From Lachnospiraceae bacterium AC3007 (lineage in GTDB: Bacteria > Bacillota > Clostridia > Lachnospirales > Lachnospiraceae): a stretch of 64,000 bases of DNA. A model generated the notes under the pieces. It did not search any database. It was not told the origin of the DNA and was given only the letters and a program-made list of their open reading frames with translations. The DNA is taken from NCBI GenBank assembly GCA_000621405.1, contig JHYK01000004.1, positions 62,001 to 126,000 of the forward strand, written 5' to 3'. Both the position numbers and the translations under genes were made by a program. Below are positions 55,526-63,761 of the stretch, in pieces; positions within the stretch are counted from its first letter, which is position 1; each line of letters begins with the position of its first letter.

Positions 55526-55942
55526 ATGAGAGATGAATTGTTTTTTGTCACGCTTTTTATCTGTGCTCTTACAGATATCGTGACGTACAGGATCAAAAAT
55601 AAGGTCCTGCTTGTCTCAGCTGCCGGGCTTCTTCTCAGTGATCTTTTTCTTTACTCAAAAGCAGATATACGAGAAGACCTGGTGTCGATGGGAGTGGTCA
55701 TCCTGATACTCTTTCCCGTCTTTCTCACAGGAGTGCTTGCCGCAGGAGATATCAAGCTTCTGGCGCTGTCGGCAATGTACACGGGTCTTTCAGGATTTGT
55801 CGCATTGGCAGAGGGAGCAGCTGCAGCCTCGGCCTGTCTGGCCCTTATCGTGAGTATTTCAAAGAAGGAACCCCTTTATAAAGCCCGTTTCCCGTTTGCC
55901 TTTGCTCTGTTTCTGGGAGCGATCCCGATGTGGTTTTTTTGA
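55526..55942 (+). CDS. A24 prepilin peptidase (TadV/CpaA-like), first copy
   Basis: 138 aa membrane protein with about four to five helices. The catalytic aspartates are in LTDIVTYRIKN and LAAGDIKLLAL (GxGD-type site, here AAGD). It cleaves the class III leader of Flp pilin and pseudopilins. I chose ATG 55526 rather than the in-frame TTG 55520. First gene of the tad locus. A second peptidase of the same family lies at 62824. Confidence 0.88.
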   Translation: MRDELFFVTLFICALTDIVTYRIKNKVLLVSAAGLLLSDLFLYSKADIREDLVSMGVVILILFPVFLTGVLAAGDIKLLALSAMYTGLSGFVALAEGAAAASACLALIVSISKKEPLYKARFPFAFALFLGAIPMWFF

Positions 55943-55955
55943 TCAGGAGAAAAAA

Positions 55956-56945
55956 ATGGTACCTGCAAAGAAAACAAATATGGCGATCTTATTTGCCGAC
56001 AGTGATTATCTGGAAGGATTTATGAGTTACATCATAGAGAAGGATACAGGTTTTTCCTGCTTCGGATTCACTGCAGACGAGCACCTGAGATCTTATGCCA
56101 GGGAAAATGAGATCGCGGTGCTGCTTACTGACGAGGCAAGCTTCGAAAAAGGAGCGCGGCATATCAATTCGGAAATGACGATAGTGCTTACAGAGAGGCC
56201 CGGGGCAGAGAGGGCCGAGGATGTGTATACGATCAATATCCTTCAGCCCATAGATGAGATAGTGCGGGAGATAATGAAGACCGCGGCGAAGATGGACATA
56301 ACCGTGTCCTGCGACATGTTGAAGGCCGAAGGGCGGCTGTACACGTTTTTTTCTCCTGTGGGAAGAACCCTGAAGACTACTCTTGCGATGGCCGCATCGC
56401 AGATCCTCTCCGACCGGGAAAAGACTATATACCTGAATCTTGAACCGGATTCCGGATTCTCCGTTCTTTTCAGACAGGAGTATGATACGGATCTCTCGGA
56501 TCTGCTGTTTTATCTCAGGGACGGAGCGGGAGAGAGGGCGCTTATGATGCTGAGAGGAGCGATCTGTGATATCCACGGAGCATCCTTCATCCCGCCCGTG
56601 ACTGATCCGGGGGATCTGTGCCAGATATCGAAAACGGAGATCGATAACCTGATGAAGGCGATATGCGCTGCGGGCTATAAAAACATAGTGCTCGACCTTG
56701 GCGCCTTCATCCCCAGCCTGATAGAGATACTTCTGATGAGCAGCCGTATCTTCATGCCGGTAAGAGGAGATGGCATCTCCCAGGCCAAGACAGCCCAGTT
56801 CTTTTCTTATCTCAGGACTCTCAAGGATGCGCCGGTAGAGGAAAAGATAGAAAGGCTGGAACTGCCTTTCTTTAAGGAAGTCCCGTTGATCACGGCCAAT
56901 ATGAGAGGAACCAGACTCGGAGCGTACATGGAGAGCTTGCTGTGA
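55956..56945 (+). CDS. TadZ/CpaE-like pilus assembly protein with degenerate Walker A
   Basis: 329 aa. The N-terminal ~110 residues form a receiver-like domain without the phosphoacceptor context (MAILFADSDYLEGF...AVLLTDEASF). The rest is a ParA/MinD-like fold. The P-loop reads SPVGRTLKTTLAMA in place of the usual KGGVGKTT; the terminal Lys-Thr-Thr is kept, but the glycine-rich part and signature lysine are changed. TadZ places the pilus machine at a cell site. ATG 55956 behind CAGGAGAAAA. Confidence 0.85.
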   Translation: MVPAKKTNMAILFADSDYLEGFMSYIIEKDTGFSCFGFTADEHLRSYARENEIAVLLTDEASFEKGARHINSEMTIVLTERPGAERAEDVYTINILQPIDEIVREIMKTAAKMDITVSCDMLKAEGRLYTFFSPVGRTLKTTLAMAASQILSDREKTIYLNLEPDSGFSVLFRQEYDTDLSDLLFYLRDGAGERALMMLRGAICDIHGASFIPPVTDPGDLCQISKTEIDNLMKAICAAGYKNIVLDLGAFIPSLIEILLMSSRIFMPVRGDGISQAKTAQFFSYLRTLKDAPVEEKIERLELPFFKEVPLITANMRGTRLGAYMESLL

Positions 56946-56964
56946 GAAGGGAATGGTGATCTGA

Positions 56965-58209
56965 GTGTGTGATGATGGCGGAAAAGAAGAACGTCTGACT
57001 CTCCTCAAGGAGGAGGTCATATCCAGGATAGACATGTCCCGTGATGTATCTGATGAAGAGATCAAAGACATCATAAGAGATGCGATCTACGGAATGAAGC
57101 AGACGGATCACATGAGTCTCGCGGAGCGTGAGGAGACTTTCAGGCTTTTATTCTACGAAGTAAGACGCCTCGGGATACTCGAAGAGCTCGTGTCGGACAG
57201 CTCGGTCACTGAGATCATGGTGAACGGAGTGAATGATATCTTCATTGAACGTGACGGCGTCATATCGAAGTGGGACAGACGCTTTGAATCACAGGAGAAG
57301 CTCAGATCCGTGATACAGCAGATAGTGGCAAAGAGCAACAGGGTGGTGAATGAGGCATCACCTATAGTGGACGCCAGACTCGAAAACGGAGCGAGGGTGA
57401 ATGTAGTTATGAATCCGGTCGCGATCAACGGCCCTATCCTTACGATCAGACGGTTTCCCGATGATCCGATCTCCATGAAGGATCTTACCGGATTCTCCTC
57501 GATCACTCCGGAGGCAGCGGAATACATGAAGAGGCTCGTGATAGCCGGATACAACATTTTTGTCTCGGGAGGAACAGGATCGGGTAAGACGACCTTTCTG
57601 AACGCACTGTCCGAATATATCCCGCATACGGAGAGGATAATCACAATAGAGGATTCTGCTGAGCTTCAGATAAGGGGAATCGATAATCTGGTGAGCCTGG
57701 AGACCAGGAATGCCAATGTCGAGGGACTCAGGGAGATCTCGATAAGGGATCTGATAAAGACATCCTTAAGAATGAGGCCGGACCGGATCATCGTGGGAGA
57801 GATAAGGGATGGAGCGGCGCTGGATTTCTTATCTGCGGCGAACACCGGTCACGACGGGTCATTATGTACGGGGCATGCAAACAGCGCGAAGGATATGCTC
57901 TCGAGGATCGAGACGATGGTCCTTATGGGAATGGATCTTCCACTCCCTGCCATAAGGCGGCAGATGGCTTCCGCGATAGATATAATCGTGCATCTCGGGA
58001 GACTGCGTGACAGGAGCAGGAAGGTTCTTGAGATCACGGAGATGAGAGGGCTGGATAACGGAGAATTTGTATTGAACCCGATCTTTGAATTCAAAGAGGA
58101 AGGAGAGGAAAAGAATGGTCTTATCAAGGGAAGCCTTAAAAAAACCGGCAGGCTTGCGTTTGTCGAAAAACTCCAGAGAAGCGGTCTTTATGATAAGAGC
58201 CTTATTTGA
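56965..58209 (+). CDS. tadA: Tad secretion ATPase TadA/CpaF
   Basis: 414 aa GspE/PilT-superfamily hexameric ATPase that drives pilus polymerisation. Walker A SGGTGSGKTTFL, Asp box ITIEDSAELQI, Walker B RIIVGEIRDGAA and His box TGHDGSLCTGHANS. The N-terminal helical domain has the EIMVNGVNDIFIERDG segment. GTG start. Overlaps tadB by 95 nt, an unusually long overlap. Confidence 0.95.
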   Translation: MCDDGGKEERLTLLKEEVISRIDMSRDVSDEEIKDIIRDAIYGMKQTDHMSLAEREETFRLLFYEVRRLGILEELVSDSSVTEIMVNGVNDIFIERDGVISKWDRRFESQEKLRSVIQQIVAKSNRVVNEASPIVDARLENGARVNVVMNPVAINGPILTIRRFPDDPISMKDLTGFSSITPEAAEYMKRLVIAGYNIFVSGGTGSGKTTFLNALSEYIPHTERIITIEDSAELQIRGIDNLVSLETRNANVEGLREISIRDLIKTSLRMRPDRIIVGEIRDGAALDFLSAANTGHDGSLCTGHANSAKDMLSRIETMVLMGMDLPLPAIRRQMASAIDIIVHLGRLRDRSRKVLEITEMRGLDNGEFVLNPIFEFKEEGEEKNGLIKGSLKKTGRLAFVEKLQRSGLYDKSLI

Positions 58210-58891
58210 ATGGGCGGCCATAGACGCGCTGGTGGCTTACGTTTTCTACAGGAGCTTTATCGCGCTTTTGATCCTGGCGCCATTGGCGGTCCCCTATGTA
58301 AGGTTCAGGCGATCCCAGTGGAAAAGAGAAAACCGGTCTATTCTCGCAGTGCAGTTCAGAGAGAGTATACTGGCCGTCAGTACGGCGCTCAACGCCGGAT
58401 ATTCCGTTGAGAACGCGTTCATAGAAGCCTACCACGATATGAAGGAGATGTACGGAGAAGAGGCGCCCATAACCGAAGAGTATCACAGGATAGTACTGAG
58501 GCTGCGGGATAACGAGCAGATCGAATACATCATCAAGGACTTCGGACGAAGGAGCGGCATAGAAGACATCAACGATTTTGCTGCCGTGTTTGAGGCTGCC
58601 AAAAGGATAGGGGGAGATCTCACGAAGATAATCAGGCGGGCTGCCACAAATATCAGTGACAAGATAGATGTGAAGCGTGAGATCGAGACATCCATGAGCG
58701 CCAGAAAACTGGAACTCAGGGTGATGGAGGCGGTTCCGTTCGGGATACTGCTCTATCTTCAGGGAGGGTCATCGGACTTTATGTCCGTGCTCTACCATAA
58801 TCCGATGGGACAGGCGCTGATGACGGCTGCGCTGATCCTCTATGTGACAGGGGTGCTGATAGCGGAAAAGATAATAAGCTTTGAGGTCTGA
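58115..58891 (+). CDS. tadB: Tad inner-membrane platform protein TadB-like
   Basis: 258 aa with a T2SS-F domain. Two helices near the N-terminus (~40-70), the GSPII_F core (LAVSTALNAGYSVENAFIEA, AAKRIGGDLTKIIRRAA), and C-terminal helices. ATG 58115 lies 6 nt after GGAGAGG inside the tadA frame and is favoured over the in-frame ATG at 58085. The tadA C-terminus and tadB N-terminus therefore share DNA in different frames. Confidence 0.9.
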   Translation: MVLSREALKKPAGLRLSKNSREAVFMIRALFEWAAIDALVAYVFYRSFIALLILAPLAVPYVRFRRSQWKRENRSILAVQFRESILAVSTALNAGYSVENAFIEAYHDMKEMYGEEAPITEEYHRIVLRLRDNEQIEYIIKDFGRRSGIEDINDFAAVFEAAKRIGGDLTKIIRRAATNISDKIDVKREIETSMSARKLELRVMEAVPFGILLYLQGGSSDFMSVLYHNPMGQALMTAALILYVTGVLIAEKIISFEV

Positions 58892-58894
58892 TAT

Positions 58895-60241
58895 ATGAAG
58901 ATATTCTACATGCTTGCGGAGACGCTGCTTAAATATTTTACTCCGAAGGAAACAGAATACGTAAGAGAGAAGCAGATGCTTATGCATCCCGGAGAGTCCG
59001 GCGCAAAGCTCACGAAAGAGTACTTTGTAAAGAAACTCGGGCAGGCGCTGATGATAGCGGCTGCGGGATTACTGCTTTCCGGCGTGATCCTTGTAAGGGA
59101 TATCAACAGCAGCAGACAGATAGAGGACGGCCTTATCTTAAGGAACGGATACGGGGACGGAGAGAGGAAGGTCAGACTGGACCTGTACTCCGACGGGGAG
59201 ATCCTTGAAAAGGAAAAGGTAGTGACTGTGGATGAAAAGCAATACACAGCCGAAGAGATGGATGCGATATTTGACGAAGTGGCGGGGGGACTTGAAGAAG
59301 CGATCCTCGGGGAAAACACATCCGTCGATCACATAGACCATGATCTTGTACTGCCGGATTCGGCCGAAGGTTATCCGGTATCCATAGAGTGGCTTGTCGG
59401 GGATCACGACGTGCTCGACAGCTTCGGTCATATCAGGGAGGACATGTCCGATGAAGCCGGACGTGAGGTAAAGCTTACGGCGCAGCTTACATACGGAGCC
59501 CTGGAAAAAGATCACGTATTCTACGTGAAAGTATATCCTCTGTACAGAGAGGCGGGCGAACAGCTGTCGCATGATATCGACAGGAGCATAGATGAATATG
59601 CAAAAGCCACTGTCAGTGACAGCGCCCAGCTGCTCCCCGATGAGGTGGACGGTCACAGCCTGAGCTACAAAAACTCCCTGCCTCGCACCTGGTTATATGT
59701 GCTGCTTGTTGCGGGACTGGCATCGGTTGTCCTGTATACCGGCAGAGACAGGGATCTGAAGGCAGAGGTTGCAAAAAGAGAACGGGAGATGCTGCTGGAT
59801 TATCCGGAGATAGTGAGCAAGCTGACACTGCTTCTGGGTGCCGGGCTGACGCTGAGGGCTGCATTTGAAAAGGTTGCGTCTGACTACAAAAACAGGGAAT
59901 GGGGAAGAAGATCCTACGCCTTGGAGGAGATGCTGATAACAGTTCACAGGATGAGGAGCGGCGTGAGCGAATACGAAGCATATCTTGATTTCGGAAAGAG
60001 ATGCGCTGTCAGAAGATATACAAAGCTTGGCGCGCTGTTTTCACAGAATATAAAAAAGGGAAGCGCGGGACTCCTTGCAGAGATGGAAAAGGAAGCCCAC
60101 GATGCGTTCGAGGAAAGAAAGGCCAATGCAAGAAAGCGGGGCGAAGAGGCAGGAACAAAACTTTTGCTTCCGATGGCACTTATGCTGTCGGTCGTCATGA
60201 TAGTGATAATCGTACCGGCATTCATGTCGTTCTCAATATAA
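58895..60241 (+). CDS. TadC-like platform protein with extracytoplasmic Ig-like insertion
   Basis: 448 aa, about 150 longer than a usual TadC. Helix 1 (~50-69) is followed by a soluble region of ~195 aa. Helix 2 (LPRTWLYVLLVAGLASVVLY) and a T2SS-F core come next (LTLLLGAGLTLRAAFEKVAS, YTKLGALFSQNIKKGSAGLL), then a final helix. Within the insert, a stretch around residues 145-220 (LVLPDSAEGYPVSIEW ... VKLTAQLTYGALEKDHVFYVKVYP) has the spacing of atrophied bacterial Ig domains. The insert would sit outside the membrane. A structural or peptidoglycan-contact role is inference. Confidence 0.83.
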   Translation: MKIFYMLAETLLKYFTPKETEYVREKQMLMHPGESGAKLTKEYFVKKLGQALMIAAAGLLLSGVILVRDINSSRQIEDGLILRNGYGDGERKVRLDLYSDGEILEKEKVVTVDEKQYTAEEMDAIFDEVAGGLEEAILGENTSVDHIDHDLVLPDSAEGYPVSIEWLVGDHDVLDSFGHIREDMSDEAGREVKLTAQLTYGALEKDHVFYVKVYPLYREAGEQLSHDIDRSIDEYAKATVSDSAQLLPDEVDGHSLSYKNSLPRTWLYVLLVAGLASVVLYTGRDRDLKAEVAKREREMLLDYPEIVSKLTLLLGAGLTLRAAFEKVASDYKNREWGRRSYALEEMLITVHRMRSGVSEYEAYLDFGKRCAVRRYTKLGALFSQNIKKGSAGLLAEMEKEAHDAFEERKANARKRGEEAGTKLLLPMALMLSVVMIVIIVPAFMSFSI

Positions 60242-60344
60242 ACAGTATGTAAGGGCATGGCGTTCTGTCCGTGCCTTGGCATAAATACGCGGGTATCCGT
60301 TCTCCCGCCCGGGAGATGCATCCTGCAGAAAGGAGGAAAAAGCC

Positions 60345-60515
60345 ATGATGGGATCTTTGAAGAGATTTATCAGAGAAGAAGACGGCATAGGGACAGTGGA
60401 GATGATACTCATCCTTGTCGTTCTCATAGGACTGGTCCTTATCTTTAAGTCTCAGCTTACCGATCTGGTAGAAAGTATTTTCAAAACCATTAACAACAAA
60501 GCAAAACAGGTGTAG
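60345..60515 (+). CDS. flp: Flp-type major pilin (small ORF)
   Basis: 56 aa. A short basic leader (MMGSLKRFIREEDG) ends in Gly before IGTVEMILILVVLIGLVLIF: the class III prepilin cleavage site with Glu at +5, then a hydrophobic polymerisation helix and a short polar tail (TDLVESIFKTINNKAKQV). It forms the pilus fibre after cleavage by the A24 peptidases. AGGAGG is 8 nt upstream of ATG 60345. It is too small for standard ORF cutoffs but clearly genuine. Confidence 0.92.
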   Translation: MMGSLKRFIREEDGIGTVEMILILVVLIGLVLIFKSQLTDLVESIFKTINNKAKQV

Positions 60516-60553
60516 GGCAACTTCACCGGCGTATCACCGCGAAAGGAGGAGAG

Positions 60554-61981
60554 ATGGAATACAGATGCAAAGGGACCATCACGGTCTTTTTAAGTCTCAT
60601 ACTGACTATCATGCTTTCTGTGATCATGGGCATGACGGAAAGCGCTGCATATGCGGCATCAAGAATGAAATGTGAAATGGCGACGGACATGTCGCTGGAA
60701 TCTGTTTTTGCCGAGTATAACAGAGAGCTTTTGGACCGGTATGACCTGTATTTCATCGATACCTCCTACGGTGGCGCGACCCCGTCCGTCGGGGAACTGA
60801 AGGATCATATGAAGGATTATATAAGCTACAATATCGATCCGTCCAAGGGCACATTAAGCATCATACAGCCGGCGGATTTTACGGCCCTTCGTCTTAATGA
60901 GCTCGATATCGCAGAGATATCCTATGCCTCCGATGCGGCCGGAAGAGTGTTCAAACGTCAGGCCATACAGGCGCTTGAGGATAAGTACGGAATAAGCGCG
61001 GCAAAGGCTCTGGCATCAAAGACTGCAGATCTGGTGTCCGGCTATGACAGCAGCGGGCTGGAGGATGAAAGACCGTATGAAAAGCAGGCCCGTATCGAAG
61101 AGGAACTTAACGGGCTCGATTACAGGATACCCGAGAATCCCGCGGGAGAAGTATTTGACGACAGGGAAGGGATACTGAGGCATGTCATGAACACGCAGGG
61201 GCTTTCTTCAAAAAGTATCGATACCGGGTCGCTGATATCTCACAGGAGCATCAATTCGGGAACGGGTCTTCACGGAGGACAGATGGATACGGAGAGCATC
61301 CTGTCCGAGGCAATGTTTGACGAATACATTTTTGACAGGTTCACTTCCTATACCGACGAGCACACAGATGCTTCCGCGGATTACGAGATCGAATATATCC
61401 TTTACGGCAGGAACACGGATAAAGCCAATCTCAGAGAGGCTGTGGAAAAACTGATGCTGATAAGGTACGGAGCGTGTGCGGCGTATATCTTCAGTGATCC
61501 CGAGAAGCGTGAAGTGCTGGAATCCGTAGTCCTCCTGATATGCACTCTGCTGGCGGTCCCCGAGGCGGCAGAACCCATTACGGATTTTATCCTGATGGGG
61601 TGGGCATATGGAGAGAGTGTTTCCGATGTTGTCAGATTACTGGCCGGAGAAAGGGTTCCTCTGCAGAAGACGTCGGAAGACTGGAAGATGCCTCTTTGGG
61701 GACTGGTCTCGATAAAGGCGAACGCCCGCCCGACTGGGCAGACAGGTACGGGCTTTTCTTATGAAGATTATCTGAGAGTCTTCATGTACCCGGAGAACAA
61801 GACAAAGAAATGCATGAGGGCCATGGATATGGTCGAGATGAACATGCGGACAACTCCAGGCAACAGAAACTTCCGCCTGGACGGATGCGTCGAATATGTA
61901 AGGATCTCGGCCGTCATGAAATGCCGGGGGAAATATGATCTGACTATAGACAGAAAGATGAGCTACCAGAGTGATTTTTAG
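60554..61981 (+). CDS. DUF5702-type tad-associated protein
   Basis: 475 aa. N-terminal hydrophobic segment GTITVFLSLILTIMLSVIMGMTE resembles the TadG/TadE-like insertion helix. A large soluble region of ~440 aa follows, with a moderately hydrophobic patch near ~315-360. I associate this layout with DUF5702 proteins encoded in clostridial tad loci. Function unknown; probably a large minor pseudopilin or tip component. Ribosome site AAAGGAGGAG, 38 nt after flp. Confidence 0.78.
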   Translation: MEYRCKGTITVFLSLILTIMLSVIMGMTESAAYAASRMKCEMATDMSLESVFAEYNRELLDRYDLYFIDTSYGGATPSVGELKDHMKDYISYNIDPSKGTLSIIQPADFTALRLNELDIAEISYASDAAGRVFKRQAIQALEDKYGISAAKALASKTADLVSGYDSSGLEDERPYEKQARIEEELNGLDYRIPENPAGEVFDDREGILRHVMNTQGLSSKSIDTGSLISHRSINSGTGLHGGQMDTESILSEAMFDEYIFDRFTSYTDEHTDASADYEIEYILYGRNTDKANLREAVEKLMLIRYGACAAYIFSDPEKREVLESVVLLICTLLAVPEAAEPITDFILMGWAYGESVSDVVRLLAGERVPLQKTSEDWKMPLWGLVSIKANARPTGQTGTGFSYEDYLRVFMYPENKTKKCMRAMDMVEMNMRTTPGNRNFRLDGCVEYVRISAVMKCRGKYDLTIDRKMSYQSDF

Positions 61982-62066
61982 GTGATGCCGGCAGGAAGGG
62001 GCCTCCCGCCCTCCTTTTGCAACCACCACCTAACCACTGAAACCACATGAGGAAAAAGAGATATCA

Positions 62067-62795
62067 ATGAAAAAAACAACACACTTCTTTAACAGACATA
62101 CAGGGAGGCTCCTTCCTGCCAGCATCACTGTGGAGACAGCTCTCATCCTTCCGATATTCCTTTTTGCCATGCTGTCGGTCATGTATCTTACGGATGCCAT
62201 CCGCATATCGTCGGATAACACGGAGAGACTGGCTGAGCAGGCGTATACTCTGGCAAAGTACGCTTATGTCGGAGATTCGCTCCTGTCGGGTACGGGCCTG
62301 TCAGAGGCGATAGATGTGATAAACGGAGGAGATGACATCATAGATCTTGTACAAAGATACAATATCAGCGTTCCGTTCGATCTCCTTGGCACCTATGATC
62401 CCTATGCGGTAGACAGAGTACGCGTAAGGGCTTTTACGGGCTATGACAACCTGAAGCAGCATACCGGACATGAAGAAGAGAAGCCGGAAGAGATGGTGTA
62501 TGTGACCGAATACGGATCCGTATATCACAGATCACTGGGCTGCTCTCATCTGAACCTTAATATAAGGAGTGTGGACTACGGCAGCGTGTCAAAAGAGAGG
62601 GCGAATGACGGATCGAAGTACCATCCCTGCGAGTACTGCTGCCATTCAGGCGGAGGGCATCCGGCAACGGTATATATAACAGATGACGGCAACCGATATC
62701 ATTCTTCCCTGTCCTGCGGGTCATTAAAAAGGACGATAAGAGAAGTGCCGCTGTCGCAGGCAGGCCTTCCGTCCTGCAGCGAATGCGGAAGATAG
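62067..62795 (+). CDS. TadE-like pseudopilin with two C-terminal Cys/His modules
   Basis: 242 aa. The N-terminal pseudopilin segment is ASITVETALILPIFLFAMLS, with a Glu five residues into the helix. After ~100 aa, two repeats follow: residues 143-192 (VYVTEYGSVYHRSLGC ... CEYCC) and 202-240 (VYITDDGNRYHSSLSC ... CSEC). Each has the spacing Y-H-x4-C-xn-C-x2-C, suggestive of a metal site or disulfide knot exposed outside the cell. Cargo or adhesion function is inference. Good AGGAAAAAGAG site upstream. Confidence 0.83.
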   Translation: MKKTTHFFNRHTGRLLPASITVETALILPIFLFAMLSVMYLTDAIRISSDNTERLAEQAYTLAKYAYVGDSLLSGTGLSEAIDVINGGDDIIDLVQRYNISVPFDLLGTYDPYAVDRVRVRAFTGYDNLKQHTGHEEEKPEEMVYVTEYGSVYHRSLGCSHLNLNIRSVDYGSVSKERANDGSKYHPCEYCCHSGGGHPATVYITDDGNRYHSSLSCGSLKRTIREVPLSQAGLPSCSECGR

Positions 62796-62823
62796 AGCGG
62801 CGGGTGAATCAGGAGGAAATATG

Positions 62824-63255
62824 ATGGATACAGTGCGTACGGTTTCCTTTTTTGTGTTCCTTATCGCGGGAACGGTCTTTGATATAAGAAAAAGGCGGAT
62901 CCCCCTGATCCTTCTTTTGGCGGCGGGAGCATGGGGGATACTGTCTTATACGATATGTACAGGATGGACAGGCAGCGATCTGTGGGATGAGATATTCGGC
63001 CTTTTGATAGGAGCGGTTTTCATCGGGATATCTCTTATCTCTGAGGGCAAAATGGGTATGGGCGATGCGATCGCGATACTGGTTGGCGGGATATATCTTG
63101 GCGGCTCGGGATCTGCCTTTGCCGTTCTCTATTCTCTTATCATAGCTGCCGCCGTCTCAGCCGTGATACTTGTGCTTAAGCGCGGCAGCGGGAAGAGTGA
63201 GCTTCCTTTTATGCCATTTTTGCTGGCGGGATGTGTGATCGGGCAGATCATGTGA
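62824..63255 (+). CDS. A24 prepilin peptidase, second copy
   Basis: 143 aa, five membrane helices. Catalytic aspartates in FDIRKRRIP and KMGMGDAIAI (true GxGD motif). It differs clearly from the peptidase at 55526, so the locus has two non-identical peptidases. ATG 62824 is 7 nt after AGGAGG; ATG 62821 is closer. Placed between two TadE-like genes, suggesting pseudopilin processing. Confidence 0.9.
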   Translation: MDTVRTVSFFVFLIAGTVFDIRKRRIPLILLLAAGAWGILSYTICTGWTGSDLWDEIFGLLIGAVFIGISLISEGKMGMGDAIAILVGGIYLGGSGSAFAVLYSLIIAAAVSAVILVLKRGSGKSELPFMPFLLAGCVIGQIM

Positions 63256-63263
63256 GGAAGACA

Positions 63264-63749
63264 ATGAAAAACATATTTTACAAGATAAAAAAAGAAGGCT
63301 GTGTCCTGAGAGGCTCATATACGATCGAGGCGGCCCTGATATTTCCTTTTATCATGGGGACTGTGGTCTTTCTGATCTATATGTCTTTCTTTCTTCATGA
63401 CAGGGCAGTCATGAAAAGCTGCGCATATCAGGCAGCGCTAAAGGGCAGCCTCATCAGGACCGGAGGAGGGGATATGGTAAGAGAGGCTGAAAAAGCAGCA
63501 GCCTACAACATCGAGGGGCTCCTTCTTATGACAGAAGGACTTCAGACAAAGGTGAGCCTTTCGGGGACGGAGATCCGGGTATCTTACAGCGGGATGATGA
63601 GGATCCCCCGGGGGATACTTTTTATGAAGATCGCGGGAACTGACGGAATACAGGTGGAAGGGTCCGGCAGTGCAAAACAGAAGGATGCCATAGAGTTCAT
63701 AAAAAAGACCAGAGCCATTGGCGGGGCTGTAGACAGCATCACAAGATGA
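63264..63749 (+). CDS. TadE-like pseudopilin
   Basis: 161 aa. N-terminal basic leader followed by RGSYTIEAALIFPFIMGTVVFLIYMSFF, the TadE-type helix with Glu near the cleavage site. The remainder is a small beta-rich domain without cysteines beyond residue ~60. GTGAGGAAG ribosome site, 8 nt after the peptidase stop codon. Confidence 0.85.
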   Translation: MKNIFYKIKKEGCVLRGSYTIEAALIFPFIMGTVVFLIYMSFFLHDRAVMKSCAYQAALKGSLIRTGGGDMVREAEKAAAYNIEGLLLMTEGLQTKVSLSGTEIRVSYSGMMRIPRGILFMKIAGTDGIQVEGSGSAKQKDAIEFIKKTRAIGGAVDSITR

Positions 63750-63761
63750 AAAGGAGGATAT

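Noticed and set aside
55989-57074. 361-aa reverse-strand ORF
   Set aside because: Antisense to the TadZ-like and tadA genes; composition typical of a shadow frame.
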